This document shows positions 11,401-23,400 of a stretch of 64,000 nucleotides of DNA, one piece after another. A program made the translations under genes and the position numbers. Each line of letters starts with the position of its first letter. Position 1 is the first letter of the stretch. The notes below the pieces were generated by a model that was not told the origin of the DNA, made no database searches, and saw nothing but the letters and a program-made list of their open reading frames with translations. Source of the DNA: Carex sylvatica (Eukaryota > Streptophyta > Magnoliopsida > Poales > Cyperaceae); the NCBI GenBank assembly GCA_964058845.1, contig CAXKVR010000476.1, positions 1-64,000 on the forward strand, written 5' to 3'.

Positions 11401-14400
11401 GAGTATAAACTAGGATTTATTACTTGCATAAGAGATATAGAAAATATCACATCAAGTTTTTGGTGCCGTTGCCGGGGACAACGGTGAATATTATTTCAGA
11501 CCTAAGTAATTTAGTTAGTAATTGTTTTTAATTTTCTTTTGCTTTATTTCTCTCTCATTTTTTCAGGTTGAAACCTGGCAAAGGAACCTCCAACCCCGAA
11601 CGCCACAGATTTGGTTGAGTGGTTTTCTAGGAAAGGGTCAACTCATCTTTTCTACGAGAAAAGAAACAAACACCCGACAAGGGGACCTTTCTTGCACTTA
11701 AGTCCACGCCGATTAGACATGTCGACCGGAAATGAAGATGTTCGTTTTGAAAACCTTCAGAGAGAACGGAATCAGATGGCTAATGAACTTCAACGTTTAC
11801 GGGCAGCCGCTGTTGAAAGAGAAAACAATGAAGCAGCCGATGCCAACCGCCCTTTGAGAGACTTCACAGCACCTAGGGCTGAGGAAATCCACCTTGGCTA
11901 TACGGCACCTACTATCAATGCTGAAGAATATCAAATTCCGCCTGCATGGGTTAGCATGGTGCAGCGTAATCTGTTCCATGGTCTGCTTCACGAAGATGCC
12001 ACACAACACTTAGCCAATTTTGAAGAAATCTGCAGCACAATTAAGGTACAAACTGTTTCTCCCGAAGATCTTAAAGTAATGACCTTTACTTTTTCTCTTG
12101 CAGATAAAGCTAAAGGTTGGATAAGAGGGCAACGGCCCGAGAACATGAATACTTGGCCTAAGGTGGCAAATGCATTTCTTAACAAATTCTTTCCGCCGTT
12201 CAAAACAAACTCTTTGCGCCATCAAATCCACAATTTCCGACAGAAAGGAGATGAAACCATGAGCGAGGCATGGGAGAGATTTCAAGAACTGCAGAGGTGC
12301 TGTCCCCACCATGGTATCGAGGGGTGGAATTTATTGCAAATCTTCTACAACAGTCTCATGCCACATGACAAGGGTATGTTAGACGCAGCTGCTGGAGGGA
12401 GTCTCATGAATAAAGGGGCTATTGATGGATACAAGTTGGTTGATGACATGGCTCTCAACCAAAGCCAATGGCACAACCCTAGGGAGACACCGATGATCAT
12501 GCAGCGGGGGATGAAAGAGATGAATTCGAATTCGAATCCGAACTTGGCTGCAGAAATTGCCGCTTTGAATCGCAAAATTGATCAAATGAGCGTAAACTCG
12601 ATAAACAATTCCTCTTTCCTTCCTTGTTCAATTTGTGGTGGTACCAATCATCTAGCAATTAATTGTGGCCTAAGTAATGAGAGTAGTATTGAAGAGGATA
12701 ATGCAATTAACCAAGGCAATTTCGAACCAAATAACAATCCTTATGCCAATACTTACAACCCCGGGTGGAGAAATCATCCACACTTTTCGTGGAGACAAAA
12801 TGACCAACCGACCCAAGGTAACTCAAACTATAATAGACCAAATCAAGGTTATGGTACCCAAGGGTATGGTTCTAATGTACAACCGAAATCCAATCTTGAA
12901 TTGATGATGGAGGCTTTCATGACAAGTCAAAACCAAAAGTTTGATGAATTGACCAAAAAGGTAGATATGTTGGCAACCCAAAATAAAATGCTTGAAAACC
13001 AAGTTGCACAACAAGCTACACAATTCTCTCACCAACCGGGCACCCTTCCGCCAAAACCCGAGAACAATCCCAAAGATGTCAAGGCGGTTAAGCACATGCT
13101 TCGCAGCGGTATGCAATATGAGGATCCACCTTTGCCAAAGAGTGACTACGTGCAACCGCAAGGTGAAGAGACAAGAGGCAATGATGAGCACATCTCCACA
13201 CATGAGGATTTCGCCTCGAAGGAAACTACTCCAATTGCACCAAGCAACCATGCCAATCAAGCAAAGCCATCTCAAGATGAGTCGCCAAAGGTAAGTGCAC
13301 AAGTACCTCTCTATACTCCTCCTCACAAATACGCACCTTTTCCTGGTAGACTTAAAAATGAGAAAAACGACAAACAATTTGTCAAATTCCTTGAACTGTT
13401 GAAACAATTGCATGTAAACCTACCATTGACTGAGGTAATGACCCAAATGCCGGTTTACACCAAATTTTTCAAGGACATTATTTCAAATAGGCGTAAACTT
13501 GAAGAAGTACAAATGGTATCCTTAGACGCTAACGGTAGTGCCATGGTAATGAATGAATTGCCCAAAAAGTTGGATGATCCGGGTAAATTTTCCATACCAT
13601 GTTCAATAGGAAATGTCCAATTCAAACGTGCACTTTGTGATCTAGGAGCAAGCGTAAGTCTTATGCCAAAGTCGGTGTATGATAAGTTAGGTGTTGGAGA
13701 ACTTAAGCCAACTAGAATATCCCTTCAATTGGCAGACCAATCGGTTAAGTTACCTCTAGGAGTGGTAGAGGACTTGCCAATTCAAATTGGAAAGTTCTTT
13801 GTACCAATAGATTTTGTTGTGGTTGACATGGATGAGGACATTCATACACCACTCTTGTTAGGTAGACCGTTTCTCAATACAGCAAAAGCTGTAATTTATG
13901 TTCATGATGGAATTATAACAATGAATATTGGTGAAGAAAAATTAAAATTCGATATCAAAAGATCTATGAGATATCCATCTAACGATCAAAGTGTTTTTAG
14001 TGTTGATATTCTTGATAGGTTGATAGAAGAAGAGCTTATGAACAACTTGAGGAAGGGTTCCTTTGAGTGTTGGATGGATCAGGAGTGCGAAAAACTCAAC
14101 AAAACGAGCTCTGTTGATGTCTCTGCGGCCCGAAATGAAATCAATTGCGGTCCGCAACATCTTCAGTCAGAGGAGGAAGAAAATCGTAAAATAATTGCGG
14201 CCCGCAACGAAACCCATTGCGGCCCGCAACATCCTCAGTCAGAACACCCGAATCCACCAGAACTCATTGCGGCCCGTAATGAATCTGTTGCGGCCCGCAG
14301 TAAACCCTTCCAAAATGATAAGAAGCCTATTCTGAGCCCGATTTTTCAAGCTTCAACTGCTGAGATCCTTCCGAATTTTGCCAAAACCTCGGAGGATATA

Positions 14401-17400
14401 ACAAAGGTCGACATCAAGTTTTTGCCACCCAGCCTTCGCTATGAATATTTGGGGGAAGACAAGACACATCCGGTTAACAGAGAATACGTGCGAGAAAAGT
14501 CGGTGGCAACATCTGAAACCGACAAACCTCGCGAAAATCAACACAAAATGGGGCAATGGGGAGGCCGCCCTCCCGATCCTCCATCCAAGCATTGAGAAGC
14601 ACCACCACCACCACCACCTTTCGCCAATAGAGTAGTTCATGTTTCTCCCTATTTACTTTTGTTTATTTTTATGCATTGGGGACAATGCTTAATTTAAGCT
14701 TGGGGGATGGAAAGAAATTGTATCTTTACATGCATGTTTAATTATTTTTTAAAATTTTTAAAATTTAGGATTTATAACATTGAATTTTTACTTGACCATG
14801 AATAAGATTTGTGATTTTGAACTTAAATGCTTGAAATTGCAAATTTGTCAAGATGTTTTACGAAGTTATAAAAATAGAGTCTTGCATAATTGGACTTAAT
14901 TGTTTGAAAATGCATAAAGTATAAAATCATGTTTAATTTTTGTGTAAATTTTAACGAGTTTTAGGAATACCCTTGGAATAATTAGAAATAACCCCATAAA
15001 TTGACGAAAAACTTAGTGGAAATAAAGGTTTACGAAAATGAAAACTTAGAAATTTAAATTTATTTTTTTGAAAATGCAACTTATATGTAGAAAAAGAATT
15101 TAGAAAGATCGGGATATTCATGAGTATGATTTAATGCATATTGATGTGTGTATTCATGATATTTTGCAAAAATTGTTCAAAATTGTTCAAAATTAAAAAA
15201 ATTTAAGGAAATAAGATTCCACTTGCTTAAGTTACGGCAATATGACGTATTTATAGCAATGAATCATTGACACTTTGCTCCGCTAGTTTGTCCGATAAAG
15301 TGACCGGGTTAGCACTAAACATGTGAGTTCGTGTCATGGAAGGGTTGAACCATGAGCATGCAAATGCACTTTTGAATTAAAACGGTTGGGTATGGATTAG
15401 CTACCCATAACTAACCGGTTTTGTCCTAAGGATAAAGATTTATAGTGTCATCAAATAAAAGCAACAAAAGAAAAATTAAATTTTGTAAATATCAACACAC
15501 GATGTCCGCGACTTTCTAACCTAAGCTTGATCCAAGCTTGGGGGATTTTGAATTTCCACAAATAAGATTGCATTTTTTGTAACAAATTTAGATAACCGAA
15601 GTTTACAAATTCTAAGCCTTTAAGGAAATAAAAAGTTAGAGTAATCGAATTGTGGTGTGAAGTATGATTAACCAAGGGTTGAACTTTAGATTTGTAGAAA
15701 TTTACATTGAGGTTTCTAAACTTTGGCAAGCTCGTACAAATTTTACAATTTAAAAATGTATATTTGATATAAGATTAAATTAGAGATCGAATTGTATTTC
15801 AAGTTTAGATGTTGCTTGGGGACAAGCAATGTTTAAGCTTGGGGGAATTTGATAAGCCAAAATTGTATCTATTGAAACCGAGGGTTAGTTATGTAAATTA
15901 AGTCACGTTTTGATTAAATTAGGTTTAATTAGGTAAAAATATCCGAAAGTTCAAGTTACTGCACTAGTTATGTTTATTTTACAGGTAATCAAGTATTTGG
16001 AGCTTAACGGAGCAAAACGGGTGATTTGTAGCAAGTCAGCACGAAGATTAGAGCAACTGTCAATGCTATTGCGGCCCGACGTGATTCCCATTGCGGCCCG
16101 TAACAAAACAAGTCAGAGCCCTTTTCATTCCTGCACATTCATTGCGGCCCGTAACCATATTCATTGCGGCCCGTAATGACTTCTATAGTTTCTGCGCGAC
16201 AAAGTGTTAACTGCCTCCATTCATTGCGGCCCGCAATAAGTCGGTTCAGAGCCCGAATTTGTTTTTTTTAGTTATTTATTTAGGATTTGCTGGGGGATTG
16301 AGAGGAGAACAGGGAGGGACGAAAATTAGACAGTTTTTAGACAGAAAAGAAGAGAGAAAAGAGAGGAGAAAAAGGAGAGAAAGAAGGGAGAAAAGAACAT
16401 CATTCATCCACCAGTTTTATTATCTTTCTTACTTTTGGAACTCTTTGAACTCTTTTGATCTCGTTTGTGCCTTAGCCATGATCGGCTAAGGACTTTTCTA
16501 GAGTTAATTAGGACTGTAATTGAAACTTTTGTTATGATTTAGTTGGTTTTATTTCATATCTTCTTGTTCTTTATTATGATCTATTCTCTATTTTAATTGA
16601 TTGTGAAGACTTAATCGAAATCACATGAAATCTTAGGATTTGATATTTGCAATTGAGAAATTGAATATTAAGTCTTGACCATAAAGAACAGGGTATTTGA
16701 TAGGCTAAGTACCGAGAGGTGACGCGTGTCTTATACGGGCTTCACCCAATAGTTTAGGGAATTGTGCCAAGTACCGAGAGGTGACGAATAGCTTTCTAGA
16801 TCAATTGGGACAGTAAGAACTTAATGATTTTAGATTAGTGTAGCCAAGTACCGAGAGGTGACGTTTATTCTAATTTGAAGATGGTATTAATATAGAGATA
16901 TCACTTTGTACCTACAACATCCAACTGTGCCTTCATAAATATAAGATCAAATTTAACAAACCAATTAATCATGACATTAGTGGATAGGAACCCTAAGAAA
17001 CCCTAATTTCTCTTACTTGTTTAAAACAAAATTTCGCTTTAAGACTTTAGTTTAATTCAGTTCAATCACTACCAAACAAACCTCTTAAACAAACAAAACA
17101 CTTTTTACTTCGCTTTTACTAAATTAAATCGTTAGGTTAGAATTGATATTTCGACTTGTCCCTGTGGAGACGATCCCTAAGTACTACTTGACTAGGTTGT
17201 ATACTTGCAACCAAATTGAGTATAAACTAGGATTTATTACTTGCATAAGAGATATAGAAAATATCACATCACTCTAATAGTCCACTTTCTAGCTTTTCCT
17301 TTATGAAGAACCTGTCGATCTCCACATGCTTGGTTTTGTCATGCTGCACAGGATTGTTGGCAATGCTGATCGCTGACTTGTTATCGCACCACAATTTCAT

Positions 17401-20400
17401 TTGAGCTCCGTGATTCACCTTGAGTTCTTCCAACAACCTCTTCAACCACAGCATCTCAGCAACTCCCAATGCCATAGCCCTGTACTCAGCTTCTGCTATC
17501 GATCTCGTAACAACTGGCTGCTTTTTGTTTTTCCAAGAGACCAAGTTGCCCCCTACGAACATGCAATAGCCAGCTGTGGACCTCCTGTCATCTTGGCAAC
17601 TGGCTCAATCAGAGTCACAATAGCCCTCAATGTTCATGTGTCAATTCTGTCTAAAAATCAAGCATTTTCCTGGTGCACTCTTCAAATACCTCAGAATGTG
17701 ATACACTGCGTCCATATGGCCCTTCCTAGGGTCATGCATGTAGCGGCTCACCACGCTTACTGCAAATGAGATATCGAGACGTGTATGTGTCAAATAGATC
17801 AATCTACCTAACAATCTCTGGTATCTCTCACGATCAACCTGTTATTCTGCATCTGCACTTATCTTGGCTTTCACATCAATTGGAGAAACTGTAGGCCTGC
17901 AGCCCAACATGCCTGTCTCTGTGAGCAAATCTAGGACATACTTCCTTTGGGACAGAACAATCCCCCCTGCTCCGCGAGCCACCTCAATCCCAAGGAAGTA
18001 TCTAAGCTGTCCCAAATCCTTCACTTCGAATTCCTTTCCCAATTTTGCCTTCAACTTTGCAATCTCCCCCTCATCATCCCCGGTAATGATCATATCATCG
18101 ACATACACAGCCAGCATTGTAATGTGACCACCATGTTGTCGAGAAAACACCGTGTGATCAGCATTGATCTGCTGATAGCCCATACCCACCATAGCCTTCC
18201 TGAACCTATCAAACCAGACCCGGGGAGACTGCTTCAACCCATAAAGCGACTTCTTGAGCCTACACATCTTACCCACTGTCTGGTTCGTGCCAAACCCTGA
18301 TGGAATCTCCATATACACCTCCTCCAACAAATCACCATGACGAAATGCATTCTTCACGTCGAGTTGGTGTAACTTTCATCCTCCATTCACTTCCATGGAA
18401 ACCAGTGTCCTCACTGTGCTTATCTTCGCCACGGGTGCAAAGGTCTCATCATAGTCGATGCCATAAGTCTGACTGTACCCACCTCGCCTTGTAGCGTTCA
18501 ACTAGACCCTCTGGATTATGTTTGACTGTAAAAACCCACTTGCATCCAACAGTCTTCTTGCCTGGTGGTAGTGACACAAGCTCCCAAGTTTTGTTTTTTA
18601 AAAGGGTCTCAAGCTCTTCTAGCATGGCTGCTTTCCATTTCGGATTTTCTTTAGCAATCTTCCAACACTTAGGGATAGAGATAGTGTCTAATGCTGCAAT
18701 GAACGCTCTATGTACCGGTGATATGTGTGAAAACCATATCGGTCAGGAGGAATACCCGCATTCTCGCGAGGAGTTCTCCTTACTGATAGGGGAGTGGGAA
18801 GAGTAGAGAGAGGAATCATAGGACCTGTGTATTCTGAGTCTGAGGTGGATGGTGTAAGTATCTCAGGAGTCGGATTAGGCAGGGACAATGGATTTGGCAC
18901 AGGTGGCACTGTAGGCACGGCTCCCTCACTCTGCTTATTTCTTCTCACATACACCTCACGGTATCTCGACTCCCCCTGAGCATGAGTTCTACCACATTCT
19001 GGCTCATTCCTCTCAACTTCTGGCTCACCCACAGCCGAATCCTCCCTTTGCGGCTCAACCCTGGCCGAATCCTCCTTTTCCAGCTCAACCCTAGCCGAAT
19101 CCACCAGTAGGCAAGAAATACCACTCACACTCACCATCCTCCTCTCACAATCACTACTACTCTCTCCCTCTCGCCTCATACCTCCTGTATCGAGCGAGTC
19201 TCCAAAGGGTGATGTAGTCTCTGAGGAGTAGAAAGGTTCGAGCTCGCGGAATGTAACATCCACACTCACAAATAATCTCCTCTCTTCCGGACTCCAGCAC
19301 ACATAACCCTTTTGAGTAGCTGAGTACCCCACAAAGATACACCTCACAGCCCTCGGATCCAGCTTTCCAACATTTGGTCTGTTGTCATTCACAACGCACA
19401 CACAGCCAAATACCTTTGGAGTAAGAATACCCTCATTATCTCCTTTCAACATCACACACGGAGTCTGCCAGTATAATACTCTAGATGACATTCTATTGAT
19501 CAATTATGCGGCTGTCAGGACTGCTTGTCCTCACTAATATTTCGGAATATTCATCGAAATTATCATACTCCGAGTTACCTCATGGAGATGCCTGTTCTTC
19601 CGTTCTGCTACCCCATTCTGCTCCGGTGTGTATGGACACGTGGTTTGATGCTGTATTCCCTGAGATGACAAGTACTCCCCAAACGCCCTGTTGGTGTACT
19701 CTGTTCCATTGCCAGACCTCAATACCTTCACAACTGCACCGTATTGAGTCTGAACCCTTTTGTGAAAGTCCTTGAAGCAAGAAAACACATCACTCTTGTT
19801 CTTCATCAGATAAATTCAAGTCGCACGAGAAAAACAATCGATGAAAGATACAAAATATCTGAACTCATTCACAGTCGTCGTAGGACAAGGTCCCCATACG
19901 TCTGAATGTACCAAATCAAAGGCATGAGAACTCCGACTTCCTGAGCTTACATACAAACTCCTTGTATGCTTCTCAAACTCACATCCATCACACACAAGTT
20001 TTTGTTTGTCAGCTTTCTCATACTTTGATGGATACAAATGTTCCAGCAGGCTGAAGGAAGAGTGCCTCATCCGTCGATGAATCAGAAGCAATTCATCCTC
20101 CAGACTCACTCCAGATCCTCCTGCCTCCACTCTATCGACCACAGATGTCAGCGCTGTGTCCATCCCTTTTCTATCCACGTACCACAACCCATCACGCCAT
20201 GTGCTAGTCCCAAGTATCCGACCTGTTCCCTTCTTCTGAAAGACCATCCTCGGAATATCAAATGTCACAATGCATTTCTGCTCATGAATAATAGCACTAA
20301 TGGACACCAGGTTTACCGGAAAGAAAGGAGCATGCAACACATTGGTCAGAGTCACTGAATCGGTACATCTCACGGTACCCTTACCAACCACTGGCTGGGC

Positions 20401-23400
20401 CGTACCATCGGCTGTCTGAATGCTATCTGGGACTGCTAGGTGAGTATAGGTGGAAAACTTCCTAGCAGCACCAGTCACATGACGAGTTGCACCAGAGTCG
20501 ACTATCCAATCTGGTGATCTAGTGGTGGGTATGGAGGCAAGAGCAAGTGTATCACAAACACCTGTGGCTGATTGAGCAAAACACGCAAAGTTACCCCTGG
20601 GTGAAGATAAGGTAGATGCGTCATCTGCCACACTCATCCCATTACCTGCTGCTTTCTGTTTCCTCTTCAGTACCTCCTCACTCTCACCCTCTGCTACCAT
20701 CAGATTTGCCCGGTAGTCTCCTCTTCCACCTCTCCTACCACCCGGCCATAACCACGACCTCCAGACTACCCCGTCTCACCTGCATCTCGCTTCTTAGGTG
20801 ACTTAAAACAAATATGTTTCAGGTGACCTATCTCACCGCATCTGTAACACCGTCGAGGCTCACCTCTGAATCCTGTGTGACCTGAGTTGGACACCGCTAG
20901 TGCTAACTTCACCCCTGGAAGTCCTGCTGCACTAGCCTGTAGCCTATTCCGGCTCTTTTCTGGCCCTTCGAGTCTCATGTCGATAGGTAGCAGCTCAACC
21001 TTCTGCACCTTCGGCTTGCTCTCAACAGAAGTTTGGTACACGGCCAACGCTCGTCGCACCATGACAGTCATCTCATCAGAGGTCAGCTTCGCGCAAACCT
21101 TCGCAAACACATTCCCAGTCTCCTCCTCTGACATTGATCCGAGCACCAATCTAAGTCCCGATCCTCCTTCTTCCTTTCTTAGACCCGATCTTGCACCCTC
21201 AAGATCTAGATCTTACTCATCTCCCCCTCGCTTCCTTTTCTTGACCCGATCTTGATTTATCCACTCATCAAAAATTGAGATCCAAACCCGATCAACCCTC
21301 CTGTGAGTATCGTGGGGTATAGGCCCCCACGCCGACCGACCTCAATCAAACAAGCCTAAGTGGTGGTCGGCCTAGAGAATAGAAGGAAGCGGCTAGAGAG
21401 AAAAGAAGGCAAACCGATTGGAGAGAGAGAGGCGGGTGCTACAGTAGCGCGGTTGCTACAGTGACAGCTAAGGTTTAGATTCTGATACCATAAAGATTTC
21501 AACAAAAAGTTACTTTATTGATTAATAATTTGGGCTTATATAGAGTCTTACAAATAACCCTTACACTATTTCATAATAACCTATTTACCGATAGGTCTCC
21601 CAAAACTATTCTAATAAAACAAACAATAAAGATACAAATATCTCAACAGTTTCCAACACTTATTTTACCATTTTAGTCAGAATTAAAATCTTTAGTTGTT
21701 CTCAAATGCTCATAATTTGTATCATACCTGAAAGGGAATCTCTGAGAGTTCCATTGCAAATATATTCGTAGACAAGCATTCTCTCTCCCTTCTCAAAGCA
21801 AAAACCAACAAGCCCCACTAGGTTTTTGTGGTGAACACGGGAGAGTAGCTCAATTTCAGTTTTAAACTCAAGACCACCTTGCATTGAACCTTCTTTTGAC
21901 CTCTTTATTGCAACTAGTTGTTTATCCGGAAGCATTCCTCTATACACCTGTTTAGTGTATAAAAAACAGATTTTAGAATAACAGGATTGGAAAAATGGTT
22001 TCTTCGTTGTTCATGTATGATATTTTCGGGTATTGCATGGGAAAATGAAAATTATTTGAATAACAGTAAAAAAAAAAGAAGTGAACATATAAAGGCTGTT
22101 CAACAAACTACAACCTGCAAATGTTTTCTAAATTACCCACAATATTGGATTTACCTTTCCATACCCCCCAGATCCAATAATATTTATTTCTTTGAAGCTG
22201 TTGGTATACATCTTTAGTTCATCATAGGCGAAGGCTTTTGCTCCACTTAATTTTGGTGCTTCCCCACTTTCTTCCCCTGAGTTCCATGAGGCTGAAATGT
22301 CCAAAATAGAGATAAACAAATTAGTTCCTTGTCTTTCAACTAGAGTAAATTTTCTGGAATTAGAAAATATAGGTGGGGAATGAAAATCCAAATTTGAATA
22401 AGCCATTACCAAATGGGTCATTCCTGAGTTTTTCTCTTTGTGCTTGTTTCATTTGCTGAACCGCATAAAAACCCAATAAAACTAGCAGAACCGCAAGGAG
22501 AGCACAACCAATGGCTATACCAATTATGTACCACCTTTCTGTTAACACACAGTTAGTTAAAATTGTATATAGTATATTACACAAATAAAACCATAGACAA
22601 TTATTCTAGCCAGTTTGAACATAATTGTTCTAAGATGTATAAAATTTGGATACCTCTTGAAGAAATATGGTATGGAGAGGCAGTGGAATAATATGGTCCA
22701 TATTGCCCTGGAGGTGAATAATCCTGAGTATTCAAGTCAAAGCAATTTATTACCACACTTTGGTTGAAGTAACTCTGGCCAACAGGACAGATATTGATTT
22801 GGACCCAGAAGTAAGTGTTGTCATCAAAAAAAAAATTTTGGATGTACAAATTGTTGGGTGTACAGGTCTTGAGTTTGCTGGTGAGGCTATCTTTAAGTTC
22901 TGTGATGTGATCAGATGCGTCACTGAAAAAGGGCGCCCTAAAAACTAAAAACTCTTTAAATGGATTTGAACAATTGCTCAGAATGAGAGATTTTATGGCT
23001 GTGTTTTGAAGCACGTCTAGGCAGTAGACTGTATTTGAGAGATGTGGGTTGCTACACACTGGATTTCCCATAAGCCTGAAAGTTACAAAACCTCATTAAT
23101 TGAGAAAATAAAGTATATTAGATTGGTTCTTAGCCAGTTCCATTTTTTAATGGAAACAAATTTCGAGGTTACGATTCATAATCTTTTCAATTTTTCCAAT
23201 TTTTATTCCAGCAACATTTTTAAGTTAAAAAATCAAATTGTGGATTAATAGGGAAATACTTATATTTCAGTGAACTACATCCTCACCAATAATTCAATTC
23301 CACACTGTGTTGACTACGAATTTATACATTTTTAATGAAAAATGATGGTGTTGACCAAAATGATACAAATCAGAATGCTGAAGGCCCATAGTGTGAATGT

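Larger units (their letters stand above)
10034..11454 (+). repeat. 5' LTR of the Gypsy element
   Basis: 1421 bp. Its first half contains five copies of a GC-rich near-palindrome (10251-10420). Its second half contains three copies of AAGTACCGAGAGGTGACG, starting at 10890, 10952 and 11029. Small ORFs inside it are not genes. Confidence 0.93.
10034..17271 (+). mobile_element. Non-autonomous Gypsy LTR retrotransposon (gag-protease only)
   Basis: Flanked by a perfect 5-bp duplication, CTCTA, at 10029-10033 and 17272-17276, inside the RNase H region of the Copia element. The LTRs, 10034-11454 and 15850-17271, begin TGATAAGCC and end ATCACATCA. By eye they differ by about six substitutions and one indel over 1.42 kb, so the insertion is recent. 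The primer site is complementary to tRNA-Asp. The only ORF encodes gag and aspartic protease. There is no reverse transcriptase, RNase H or integrase, so it must be mobilised by an autonomous relative. The [10 protein letters not shown] protease resembles Athila-type elements. Confidence 0.93.
9730..21648 (-). mobile_element. Ty1-copia retrotransposon (family A), degenerate, nested host of a Gypsy element
   Basis: A minus-strand element. The 5' LTR is 21491-21648 and the 3' LTR is 9730-9901; both start TGTTGAGATATTTGTATC when read on the minus strand. A primer site complementary to initiator-Met tRNA (TGGTATCAGAATC) adjoins the 5' LTR at 21478-21490, and a purine tract adjoins the 3' LTR at about 9902-9917. 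The flanks GTTCC (9725-9729) and GTTTCC (21649-21654) look like an eroded target duplication. The LTRs differ by an indel of about 14 bp and by substitutions, so this insertion is older than the other Copia and Gypsy elements here. It lies in the same orientation as the kinase gene, inside its intron 17. Confidence 0.88.

Noticed and set aside
14590..14635. Histidine run (HHHHHH) near the end of a plus-strand frame
   Set aside because: It comes from a CAC microsatellite just after the gag-protease stop codon in another frame; not a protein feature.
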